From the IMG/VR virus record IMGVR_UViG_3300001344_000023, positions 1 to 25,378 of that record: a DNA stretch of 25,378 nt, one strand, 5' to 3'. This document shows, piece after piece, positions 10,880-17,267 of the stretch (position 1 is the first letter of the stretch; the number at the start of each line of letters is the position of its first letter). Under the pieces are notes generated by a model, which was given only the letters and a program-made list of their open reading frames with translations, did not search any database and was not told the origin of the DNA. Made by a program: the position numbers and the translations under genes. This DNA is from a virus.

Positions 10880-11307
10880 GTTTTAAATACCCGGCCTTTT
10901 CTTTTTTTCCACGCCTTAATCTTATGCTCGGACACTCCCTTTTCACGAAGCGCCTTCAACAACTCCTCCGAGAAGGCGTGGCCTATGCCATACACCTCTC
11001 TGTACCATCGGGGGGTTGTTGTATCTATGAACTCCTCAAACGTCATGCTGTCGGCTCCGTAAGATTTTAACCCGCTACTGAGTTGTACCGACAACATTAA
11101 ATCTCCAATAGTTGTGGCGTTCTTATGACGATTCACCCGTCCTGCTTCCCTGCGCCCCGCGGCGACACGCTGTCTTGCACGTTCTAAAGAGACGCCTCCC
11201 AGCGCCTTTGCAACTTCTCGGTATTTTTTTCCGGACAACCGCAGATCAAGTGCATATTGATTCAGTTTAATCCTACGGACGGAGGGATTTCCTCTAACAC
11301 GTTTCAT
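10876..11307 (-). CDS. Sigma-4.2-like HTH fused to an RNA polymerase alpha-CTD-like domain
   Basis: This 143-residue protein has two recognisable parts. About residues 28-55, KKYREVAKALGG then VSLERARQRVAAGRRE, match the HTH of sigma region 4.2 (xxREVAxxLGVSRERVRQxxxxA). Residues about 67-125, from IGDLMLSVQLSSGLKSYG to YGIGHAFSEELLKAL, align with the bacterial RNA polymerase alpha C-terminal domain. The order DLxLxV-xxxxxLK, helix, GxxxxxEL, L-xxxG matches E. coli alpha about residues 258-315. That domain binds DNA and activators. The protein follows the sigma-4 gene directly (TAAATG) with GGAGG upstream. It is probably a transcription regulator acting on host RNA polymerase; the alpha-CTD reading rests on my alignment by eye. 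Confidence 0.65.
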   Translation of the reverse strand: MKRVRGNPSVRRIKLNQYALDLRLSGKKYREVAKALGGVSLERARQRVAAGRREAGRVNRHKNATTIGDLMLSVQLSSGLKSYGADSMTFEEFIDTTTPRWYREVYGIGHAFSEELLKALREKGVSEHKIKAWKKRKGRVFKT

Positions 11308-11982
11308 TTAATCCTCCAATAAATCTTGACCAAGAGGTTTAAGAGATAATTCAAGTTTCACGCCAAAATCCCGGTCCGACCCCCAGCGGAAACCCCTCTT
11401 CGTTTCCCAATTGTACGGCTCCCGTGTAGGGTTCTTAACATCCATATACCCAAGATCGGACGCAACCTTGCGCATTTTCCGAAGAGCCTTAGCCTCTATC
11501 TGACGAACCCTATCTCGGGAAACCCTCAAAGATGCAGCGCACTCTTCCAAACTCTGGTCATGCGCAAACCGCCGAGCTAAAACATCCCGCTCCCGAGGAG
11601 TCAGTTTCTGAGCAAAATGATTTATTGCACTCAACTGCGAAATAGTCTTTTCCGACGAACCCTCCTGAACCAACTTCTTCACGTCGTCCAAATCAAGATT
11701 AACCTCAGAGGTAGACTTCCGCAAAGAAAGCTCACGCATGTGATTCGGCCACAAATCCTCCGGATCCCGGCCAACCATCCCCGCAATGTCCAAAGCTAAA
11801 TCCGACCAACCCTTAGAATTATACGGAACCGCCTTCATCGTAATTAACTTATTTACCGTCTGTTGCGAACGACCCATCTTTCGGCACATGTCCGCAACAG
11901 AAGAATAACGCTCACGTATCGCACGAAGTAACCTCCCATTGCGAACAGTTACCTTTAAATTAAAATCTTCATCTCGTTTCAA
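11308..11982 (-). CDS. XRE-like HTH plus sigma-70 region 4 protein
   Basis: Start TTG 11982 overlaps the preceding stop (TTGA) and has GAGG 7 bases upstream. Residues about 14-80 form an XRE-type HTH (SSVADMCRKMGRSQQTVNKL, then LALDIAGMVGRDPEDLWP). Residues about 126-170 are a classic sigma-70 region 4: LTPRERDVLARRFA, then SLEECAASLRVSRDRVRQIE followed by AKALRKMRK. Region 2, which recognises -10 and melts DNA, is missing, so this is not a complete sigma factor. A region 4 module could contact the RNA polymerase beta flap, as phage co-activators do. It sits immediately before the HTH/alpha-CTD-like gene. Confidence 0.8.
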   Translation of the reverse strand: MKRDEDFNLKVTVRNGRLLRAIRERYSSVADMCRKMGRSQQTVNKLITMKAVPYNSKGWSDLALDIAGMVGRDPEDLWPNHMRELSLRKSTSEVNLDLDDVKKLVQEGSSEKTISQLSAINHFAQKLTPRERDVLARRFAHDQSLEECAASLRVSRDRVRQIEAKALRKMRKVASDLGYMDVKNPTREPYNWETKRGFRWGSDRDFGVKLELSLKPLGQDLLED

Positions 11983-12197
11983 TGTTTCACCTCATTACTG
12001 TAACCAACAAAAACCATTTCTTTTAATTCGGGATCGTATTCGAACCGAGCGGCAGGCAGGTCCTCATCTTTTACTGTGGGATCGTTCCACATCTTTTCTG
12101 CCCGCACTGCGTTAAGATCGGTCACGCCCATCTCTTCGTATTCCTTGCGTTTGGCTTCTTCGTGCGCTTTCCAGTCATCCCATGTCATCTTTTTCAA
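11979..12197 (-). CDS. Small acidic phage protein, 72 residues
   Basis: It starts at TTG 12197, overlapping the previous stop (TTGA), with GGAG 7 bases upstream; the ATG three codons later is less well placed. The sequence (MKKMTWDDWKAHEEAKRKEY) begins with a charged helix, continues through DLNAVRAEKMWNDPT and ends in a compact acidic region. No family or motif is recognised. Its tight coupling to the winged-helix-like gene before and the sigma-4 gene after suggests a role in replication or its regulation. Confidence 0.65.
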   Translation of the reverse strand: MKKMTWDDWKAHEEAKRKEYEEMGVTDLNAVRAEKMWNDPTVKDEDLPAARFEYDPELKEMVFVGYSNEVKH

Positions 12198-12538
12198 GAC
12201 TTCTCTCCTTTAAACAATTTACTTTCCCATTGGCACACTTCGTTAATGTGCGTGTGCCGTGTAGTAGGACGCACCATCCCAACCTTTTCAACCCACCCCA
12301 ACTTCCGAAGAGACGCCATCATTGCGCCCCAAACATTGTGATGGTGGGGGTCCGACATACCCTGCGCTCTACAAAAAGCACAGATTTTGCCACCTTCCAC
12401 GAACTGGTGTTCCGATAAATATTTGGCAGCGTTCTGGTAATATTCCTGCTTCCACTCATCATCCGCGTGGACATAGGCGCGGTCTATCTCAGCTTCGATA
12501 AATTCGAACCGCTGTTGTTCTGAAAGGGCTTCTGTCAT
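12194..12538 (-). CDS. Conserved phage protein, possible winged helix, 114 residues
   Basis: The N-terminal half is a helical acidic region (LSEQQRFEFIEAEIDRAYV). The second half carries CAFCRAQGMSDPHHHNVWGA, then LRKLGWVEKVG and MVRPTTRHTHINEV before CQWESKLF. The pattern of a helix, HHHNVWGA, xLxxLGWV, then a beta hairpin with RPTTRHTH and W-ES-LF is one I remember from small phage proteins encoded near replication genes. It reads as a winged helix. The CAFC pair and histidines might bind metal. Start ATG overlaps the helicase stop (ATGA). Confidence 0.7.
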   Translation of the reverse strand: MTEALSEQQRFEFIEAEIDRAYVHADDEWKQEYYQNAAKYLSEHQFVEGGKICAFCRAQGMSDPHHHNVWGAMMASLRKLGWVEKVGMVRPTTRHTHINEVCQWESKLFKGEKS

Positions 12539-14052
12539 AGGTCATAGCTCCTTGTCGCGTCTTCGGGTTCAACAATATACAAATTCTGCCGGGTACGCGT
12601 AACGCCGACATAAAAAACTCGGTGCATATCATCAGGGTTAATTTGCATATCATTATCGGCAGCCGCACTTAGGTCCGTGAACAGTACAACGTTGTCCGCC
12701 TCGCCGCCCTTTGATCCGTGGATCGTGGAGGCTGTAATACGGGGTATGCCGTTAAACTTCTCGCCCCGACGTAGCAGGGCCGTGACATATGCCCGGTCAG
12801 TCTCGGGCATCTTATCCATAGCTTCGGACCAAATCATGCTGTCATTGGCAAGTAGGCCGTGGTTACTGATTAACTCTTCTATGGTCACCATGTCTTGGTC
12901 ATCTAAGTCTCGAAGCTTTTTATATCCTCGCGTTATGCGGTTTCCGGTAGACATGTAGCTGTATATCTTGCGGGCTACCTCTCCAGAGATTTCTTTGCCT
13001 TTCCGCATTTGCTCCCAACCATTAACCGCATCAGATACTTTTTCGCTAATGGACCGATGGCCGCGATAAGTAAACAAATAACCGTTTGATTTCAGGTCAC
13101 TAGCAACAGGTTGCAGTTGATAACCGGCTTGAGAAAGAATTAGCCAAGAGCCTTGCGCCATGTCGAGCGAACTTATATGATTGATCCGCGCCACATTGCC
13201 TCGGTCGGGTTTTGGATCATATCTTTTCGGGAACCTCCGCGTGATGCGGCGCACGACATTCTCCGCCAGACTATGAACAGTTTTTGGAACGCGGTATGAC
13301 TGCGAAAGGGTTTCAGAGCCGCCGGGTAGGTTTATAAAGTGGTCTACGTCTGCGCCTGCCCAACGGTAAATGGCTTGGTCATCGTCTCCCGCGCAGTACA
13401 TGCGTTTAGAGTTTTCATCTAATATGTGGGCAATGTCCCATTGTAGGGGGGACAGGTCCTGCGCTTCATCTAAAAAGCACAGATCAAATTGCGGGCAGTA
13501 ATTGTTCTCACCTGATACAAACTGTTCTAGCATGTCCGTAAAATCGTAGACCCCGATTTTTTCCTTATATTCTTTCAAGCATTTATCGACATAGTTGACG
13601 GTATTCCAATCGGCTTCAAGGCTGCTGATGTTGTACTGATCCCGAAGCTTTACCTTGCGTAACCTTGCGAGGTTAATTATCCCCAAAATAGGATCGTTAC
13701 TCGAAACCATAGACGGCACGTCATCGTCAAAGCTGGTGTTCTTTGCCCCGCCCAGCGATATGCCAATCTTTTTACTAAGCTCTTTGTAATTATCCTCCTG
13801 CATTACCTGTTCTGGGCGTATGTCCGTCATCGTCAAAGCCAGCGAGTGTAGGGTGCGGAAGTGAACCAAGTCTTTCTTGGGGTCCAGACCGAAACGTTCT
13901 GCCGCCCGTTCTTTGGCTTCGTTTGCCGCCTTGCGAGTAAATGCTAGAAAAGCAATGCGGTGGGGAGATGTTCCGTTCTCCAAGGCCTCGTCAACCATGT
14001 TGAGAAGTGTGGTTGTTTTACCTGTTCCGGGCGGTCCAAATATTCTAAACAT
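12535..14052 (-). CDS. UvrD/PcrA-like superfamily 1 DNA helicase
   Basis: The 505-residue helicase has its motifs in order. Walker A is FGPPGTGKTTTL at the N-terminus (residues 5-16), Ia-like FLAFTRKAANEAKER, Walker B LCFLDEAQDLSP, and III AGDDDQAIYRWAG. Then come IV LSQSYRVPKTV, V ASTIHGSKGGEADNVVLF and VI RVFYVGVTRTRQNLYIV. It should unwind duplex DNA 3' to 5' using ATP. Start ATG 14052 is preferred to 14106, because the longer form would add residues that lie in the 50-residue HTH gene in another frame. It is shorter than UvrD (about 720), with reduced accessory domains, as usual in phages. No DnaB-type helicase is visible. Confidence 0.93.
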   Translation of the reverse strand: MFRIFGPPGTGKTTTLLNMVDEALENGTSPHRIAFLAFTRKAANEAKERAAERFGLDPKKDLVHFRTLHSLALTMTDIRPEQVMQEDNYKELSKKIGISLGGAKNTSFDDDVPSMVSSNDPILGIINLARLRKVKLRDQYNISSLEADWNTVNYVDKCLKEYKEKIGVYDFTDMLEQFVSGENNYCPQFDLCFLDEAQDLSPLQWDIAHILDENSKRMYCAGDDDQAIYRWAGADVDHFINLPGGSETLSQSYRVPKTVHSLAENVVRRITRRFPKRYDPKPDRGNVARINHISSLDMAQGSWLILSQAGYQLQPVASDLKSNGYLFTYRGHRSISEKVSDAVNGWEQMRKGKEISGEVARKIYSYMSTGNRITRGYKKLRDLDDQDMVTIEELISNHGLLANDSMIWSEAMDKMPETDRAYVTALLRRGEKFNGIPRITASTIHGSKGGEADNVVLFTDLSAAADNDMQINPDDMHRVFYVGVTRTRQNLYIVEPEDATRSYDL

Positions 14053-14197
14053 CTTCTGCTTTAGCCTTTTTGTAGATTTGTTGAACACGCTGCTTTGAAA
14101 TGCCAAACCACTTTGCGACAGCGGTCATGGTCACGTGTTGCTCGTCGATTAGACGAACTATCTCAGCGTTGCGGACGGCTTTAAGTACGTTTGACAT
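14045..14197 (-). CDS. 50-residue sigma-4.2-like HTH protein
   Basis: The frame reads MSNVLKAVRNAEIVRLIDEQ, continues HVTMTAVAKWFGISKQRVQQ and ends IYKKAKAEDV. The VAKWFGISKQRVQQIYKKA part is a clear HTH of the sigma region 4.2/RpoE type. The ATG shares a base with the primase stop (TAATG) and the stop overlaps the helicase start by 8 bases, so it is tightly coupled in the operon. It is easily missed because of its size and because the helicase frame can be extended through it. It is the third protein in this operon with a sigma-4.2-like HTH. It is probably a DNA-binding regulator or a replication accessory factor. Confidence 0.75.
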   Translation of the reverse strand: MSNVLKAVRNAEIVRLIDEQHVTMTAVAKWFGISKQRVQQIYKKAKAEDV

Positions 14198-15735
14198 TAG
14201 AATGGAGCCTCTTGCTGTGAACCAAACTTGGGTGGATCAATATCAATATCAACGTTGTCAAACGAAGGTATCTGCCATACGCGCACGGCACGTCCCTTTA
14301 TCTTCATGACAAGGCTGCTTCCGTTTATGTCGCGTAGGCGTTGAGCTATTCGGTGGGATTTATATTCAAAGAATTTATTCTTTTTCAGGAAGTTCTCAAA
14401 GTCTTTGAGCCGGAAGTAAGTGGTGTTTACCTCTTCATCTGTCCAAGGCTTACGAAGTAAGATTTCCTCTTTATCCTGCGCAACCTGTAGGTGGGCGCAA
14501 AACTCTTCCAAATAATCGTAGAACTGTCCGCTTATGCTGGCATCCTGCGCGACTTCAATGATAGCGCTCTCGTTATCCTTCATCTCGCTCAACAATGTGC
14601 TAATGCGGCTTTCCCATTGTTGCTTGGCAACGGAGCGTGGCATGAAGTTAAGTTGTTCCATGCAGGCTTTTTGAAAGGTGGGCTGGTTCATAAGAGCGTC
14701 TGTGTCCATTTCCAGAGGCTCGCCGTTAACGTCCATAAACCAGACCGGGGGAGTAGAGTTATACTTGCGGAGGTTTGCGATTGTGGCCCCGGCTACGGCG
14801 GCTCCTATGCCGAACTTACGTGTCCGACATAGGTCTTTGTTGCAGTGCGAATTGATCGGTGCATCAGAACATTTGTATGCATAATCTTTCCGCTCTACTT
14901 GTTTGGCAACAACGTTTACCTCCGACAGTGGTAGTGGCGGAGAAATGTACTCCATGTTGAAGCGGAGTATTTCGGACTCCCAGCTATCTGGATATGCCTT
15001 TCGTAAGTACACGCCAATGTTGAACAGACCATTATTACGTCCTCCTTCACTAATACCTGCTTTGCACAGTATCTGTAGACAAGGCGGACCGTCTTTTAGT
15101 AGGTCGGTTTCGCCGCCCCCTACTACTTGAAGCTTAACGATTTGTTCCGGAGTTTGTACATGTTTCTCGTATAGTTCTATAAATTCATCTAAGGTGGCAG
15201 ACGTGCCATCGTCCAAAAACGCGTAGCGCAATCCGTTCTCATGGTCGTAGTATGGTAGGTTTAAGAAGTTGCCTACGTCTCCACGATCAAGGTGCAGCTT
15301 TATTTGCTTTGGAAATATCTCGCTCTCGCCGTATCCGAGGGCCGCGGCTATTGATTGCAGGGCCTTCTGCATGTCCTTGGCCTCTGTCCAACCGCTGGAG
15401 AACAGGAAGCAGTGCGCTCCGCCCGACTTAGATCGGCAAACCACCATCGGTATTTTTAACCTGCGTATTTTATCGACAAGTATTTTATGATCCAAAGGGT
15501 ACTGATCGATATCAATGCAGCCCCATTTGCAACAGTTGTCTTCATTGATGGGGATGATACCTAGCCCGGCTCCTGCCCCTGAGAGGTGATTGTCCCAAAG
15601 TTTTTCGTCGCGTGGTTCTCTAAGAATGCCCGCTTTGCCCTTGGCCTTACCGTTTGCCCCTGTATTTTCTATTTTGAAGTAGCCGTATGCTTCCTTCAAA
15701 CCATCGAAGATGGCCATAAACTTTTCTGCTGACAT
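14197..15735 (-). CDS. AEP-superfamily DNA primase with C-terminal zinc motif
   Basis: ATG 15735 (MSAEKFMAIFDGLKEAYGYF) is chosen because GGGGG lies about 6 bases upstream; an open frame continues to 15771 through the hairpin before it. The 512-residue protein shows the archaeo-eukaryotic primase core: WGCIDIDQYP with the DxD pair (D75, D77), SKSGGAHCFLF with the catalytic His (H108), and a later strand EIFPKQIKLHLDRG. A PriCT-like helical region follows (RNNGLFNIGVYLRKAYPD). Then comes a cysteine group, KCSDAPINSHCNKDLCRTRK, fitting a zinc site. It makes RNA or DNA primers for the family A polymerase. The tail ends QQEAPF. Confidence 0.85.
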   Translation of the reverse strand: MSAEKFMAIFDGLKEAYGYFKIENTGANGKAKGKAGILREPRDEKLWDNHLSGAGAGLGIIPINEDNCCKWGCIDIDQYPLDHKILVDKIRRLKIPMVVCRSKSGGAHCFLFSSGWTEAKDMQKALQSIAAALGYGESEIFPKQIKLHLDRGDVGNFLNLPYYDHENGLRYAFLDDGTSATLDEFIELYEKHVQTPEQIVKLQVVGGGETDLLKDGPPCLQILCKAGISEGGRNNGLFNIGVYLRKAYPDSWESEILRFNMEYISPPLPLSEVNVVAKQVERKDYAYKCSDAPINSHCNKDLCRTRKFGIGAAVAGATIANLRKYNSTPPVWFMDVNGEPLEMDTDALMNQPTFQKACMEQLNFMPRSVAKQQWESRISTLLSEMKDNESAIIEVAQDASISGQFYDYLEEFCAHLQVAQDKEEILLRKPWTDEEVNTTYFRLKDFENFLKKNKFFEYKSHRIAQRLRDINGSSLVMKIKGRAVRVWQIPSFDNVDIDIDPPKFGSQQEAPF

Positions 15736-15750
15736 TATTGCCCCCACTCG

Positions 15751-15781
15751 AAAGAAAACGGCGGGGCACAATTACCCCGCC
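15751..15781 (-). terminator. Intrinsic terminator or attenuator between SSB-like and primase genes
   Basis: A perfect 7-bp stem, GGCGGGG (15775-15781 complement) with CCCCGCC (15760-15766 complement), is followed on the minus strand by GTTTTCTTT. It lies 15 bases before the primase start, leaving no room for a separate promoter. Partial termination would give more SSB-like protein than primase. Confidence 0.75.
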
Positions 15782-15792
15782 GCGAACACTAC

Positions 15793-16584
15793 TTAAAACG
15801 GTATGTCTTTATCGTTTTCCGTTTGTGCAGGTTCTTCTCCATCCGAGTGTTTCACAACAACGTCACCCGCGGTGATGCTTGTTGCAAAGTCTTTTGCGCG
15901 AGTGTACATATGTGCCTCTGACACAGGACCCTCGACAGACATTTCCCAACCATGCCACGAACCCTTGGAGTTTTCTTCCCCAACTGTTTTAAGGTCGTAG
16001 ATGTAAGCGAAACGCGGTGGTGTGAAGGGTCCTTTCGATCCCATCATTGATCGTGACGCCATGATGCTGTTCCATTTACGCGACTTTTTAAGCTGCGTAG
16101 ATTTCATTGCAATCAAGGCTGTTTCCATTGAGCCGTCTTCCGCGAGCAAGATAACAAAGTGCTGGTGCGTTTCTTCGATGTATTCACCGGAGCCATCCAT
16201 CACATAATCTTTGTTGTCATCTTTGGACCGCTCAACCTTTGGCCGCTCTTCGTGAGGTTCGTAGATCGCGGTCGGGGCACCGCTTCCCACGCCCCGTGGG
16301 GCCCACTGGATGAAGCGACGTTGATACGCGCACGGTATGACCCGAATACCCGTTTTGCCCTTGTAAAGGGCCCCTGTGACAGTGTTATAGATATCTCCTT
16401 TACGGGCATCTTCGTTCACGTCCAACACAGGATCGTTACCGGACAGGACTTTCAGAAACGGCAGGGCTAAATCTTCTTGCCCCAAATCCTGAAGACCGTC
16501 TCCGGCATCTTGTTCAAACATCGCAGGGTTGAACTCCGCAACACCTGTTTCTTCTTTTGTAGCCACTTGTTTTGACTGTGCCAT
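15793..16584 (-). CDS. ssb: Single-stranded DNA-binding-like protein with DIPF tail
   Basis: The 263-residue protein begins with an acidic linker. The central region GDIYNTVTGALYKGKTGIRV, then VIPCAYQRRFIQWAPRGVGS and later HQHFVILL, is beta-rich with basic and aromatic residues, as in OB folds. The C-terminus is acidic and ends ENDKDIPF, closely matching the protein-binding tip of bacterial SSB. This sequence style is common among phage SSB-like proteins next to primase and polymerase genes. It should coat single strands during replication and recruit partners by its tail. It follows the 16586-17167 gene by one base (TAATATG) with GAGAGGAAAA upstream and precedes a leaky terminator. Confidence 0.75.
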   Translation of the reverse strand: MAQSKQVATKEETGVAEFNPAMFEQDAGDGLQDLGQEDLALPFLKVLSGNDPVLDVNEDARKGDIYNTVTGALYKGKTGIRVIPCAYQRRFIQWAPRGVGSGAPTAIYEPHEERPKVERSKDDNKDYVMDGSGEYIEETHQHFVILLAEDGSMETALIAMKSTQLKKSRKWNSIMASRSMMGSKGPFTPPRFAYIYDLKTVGEENSKGSWHGWEMSVEGPVSEAHMYTRAKDFATSITAGDVVVKHSDGEEPAQTENDKDIPF

Positions 16585-16585
16585 A

Positions 16586-17167
16586 TTATTTTCCTCTCTT
16601 TATGACTGCACGTTGACCGACGTAAGCTCCGAATAATTCCATCGGAAACTCTTCTCCTGCCTCGCACCGCTCTTTAACAAACGCACGAAGCGTCTGCGGG
16701 TGAATTTCGGTTTTCTGCGTAGGCACAAAACCTTCTTGTTCAGCAAATGCTGAAAAAGCGTTGGCTTTATCGTCCTCACCACGGCCAAACTGGCACAAGA
16801 CAGTATTCTTAATAATGTCATCATACCCGTTATCGCGTAGCCAGTCGTAGGCTTGCGGACGATTGTTTACCAGTATGGAGGCTCCATACGTTTGTTTGAC
16901 CTCAACGGTAGAACCGTCATCTAAGGCAAACGAAGATATACCGACTTCGGCAAGCATTGCAGGCATGTCTTCATCCGTCATCTTCAGAAGTTTTTTCTTC
17001 GCACTCTTCAGATCGCTCTCAAGAGATGAAATATATTCTTCTTCATCGCGGATATGTCGAGCCAACTCAGCCACGGTTTTGAGGCCTTGTTGATCTATCT
17101 TTTCGACGGATGAGGCGATAGTGTCCTCAAAGTCTTCTTCCATCATTTTTAGTACGTCATTACTCAT
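16586..17167 (-). CDS. Conserved phage replication-module protein with coiled coil
   Basis: The 193-residue protein has an N-terminal coiled coil (ISSLESDLKSAKKKLLKM, about residues 45-62). A conserved-looking domain follows: SSFALDDGSTVEVKQTYGAS, YDWLRDNGYDDIIKNTVLCQFG, then KTEIHPQTLRAFVKERCEAG and MELFGAYVGQRAVIKRGK. I recall this domain pattern (GxxDIIKNxVxxxFGRGED, HPQTLxAFVxExxxxG, FGxYxGxxAxIK) from uncharacterised proteins beside SSB genes in many phages. Its exact role is unknown; it may work with the SSB-like protein. It is first in the replication operon and is driven by the divergent promoter. GAAGGAG lies upstream. Confidence 0.75.
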   Translation of the reverse strand: MSNDVLKMMEEDFEDTIASSVEKIDQQGLKTVAELARHIRDEEEYISSLESDLKSAKKKLLKMTDEDMPAMLAEVGISSFALDDGSTVEVKQTYGASILVNNRPQAYDWLRDNGYDDIIKNTVLCQFGRGEDDKANAFSAFAEQEGFVPTQKTEIHPQTLRAFVKERCEAGEEFPMELFGAYVGQRAVIKRGK

Positions 17168-17205
17168 TTCGAGTCTCCTTCGTGGTTAAAGGCACCTGTC
17201 GGGCC

Positions 17206-17233
17206 TTGACAAATACGGATAATATCGTATACT
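17206..17233 (+). promoter_or_regulatory. Promoter for the SNF2-like helicase gene
   Basis: TTGACA (17206-17211), a 16-base spacer and TATACT (17228-17233) drive the plus-strand gene starting at 17268. The spacer contains ACGGATAATATCGT, a copy of the recurrent operator-like motif. Confidence 0.8.
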
Positions 17234-17246
17234 CCGCTCTTGTCAA
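17219..17246 (-). promoter_or_regulatory. Divergent promoter for the replication operon
   Basis: On the minus strand TTGACA (17241-17246), a 16-base spacer and TATTAT (17219-17224) drive the operon that starts at 17167. Its -10 lies inside the operator-like motif and it shares about 15 bases with the plus-strand promoter, so polymerase can probably occupy only one at a time. Confidence 0.8.
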
Positions 17247-17267
17247 GCAGTATTTAGGGAATTTAAA

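Noticed and set aside
14053-14106. Longer start for the UvrD-like helicase
   Set aside because: The extra 18 residues are the 50-residue HTH gene read in another frame, and the Walker A motif normally lies very near the start in such phage helicases.
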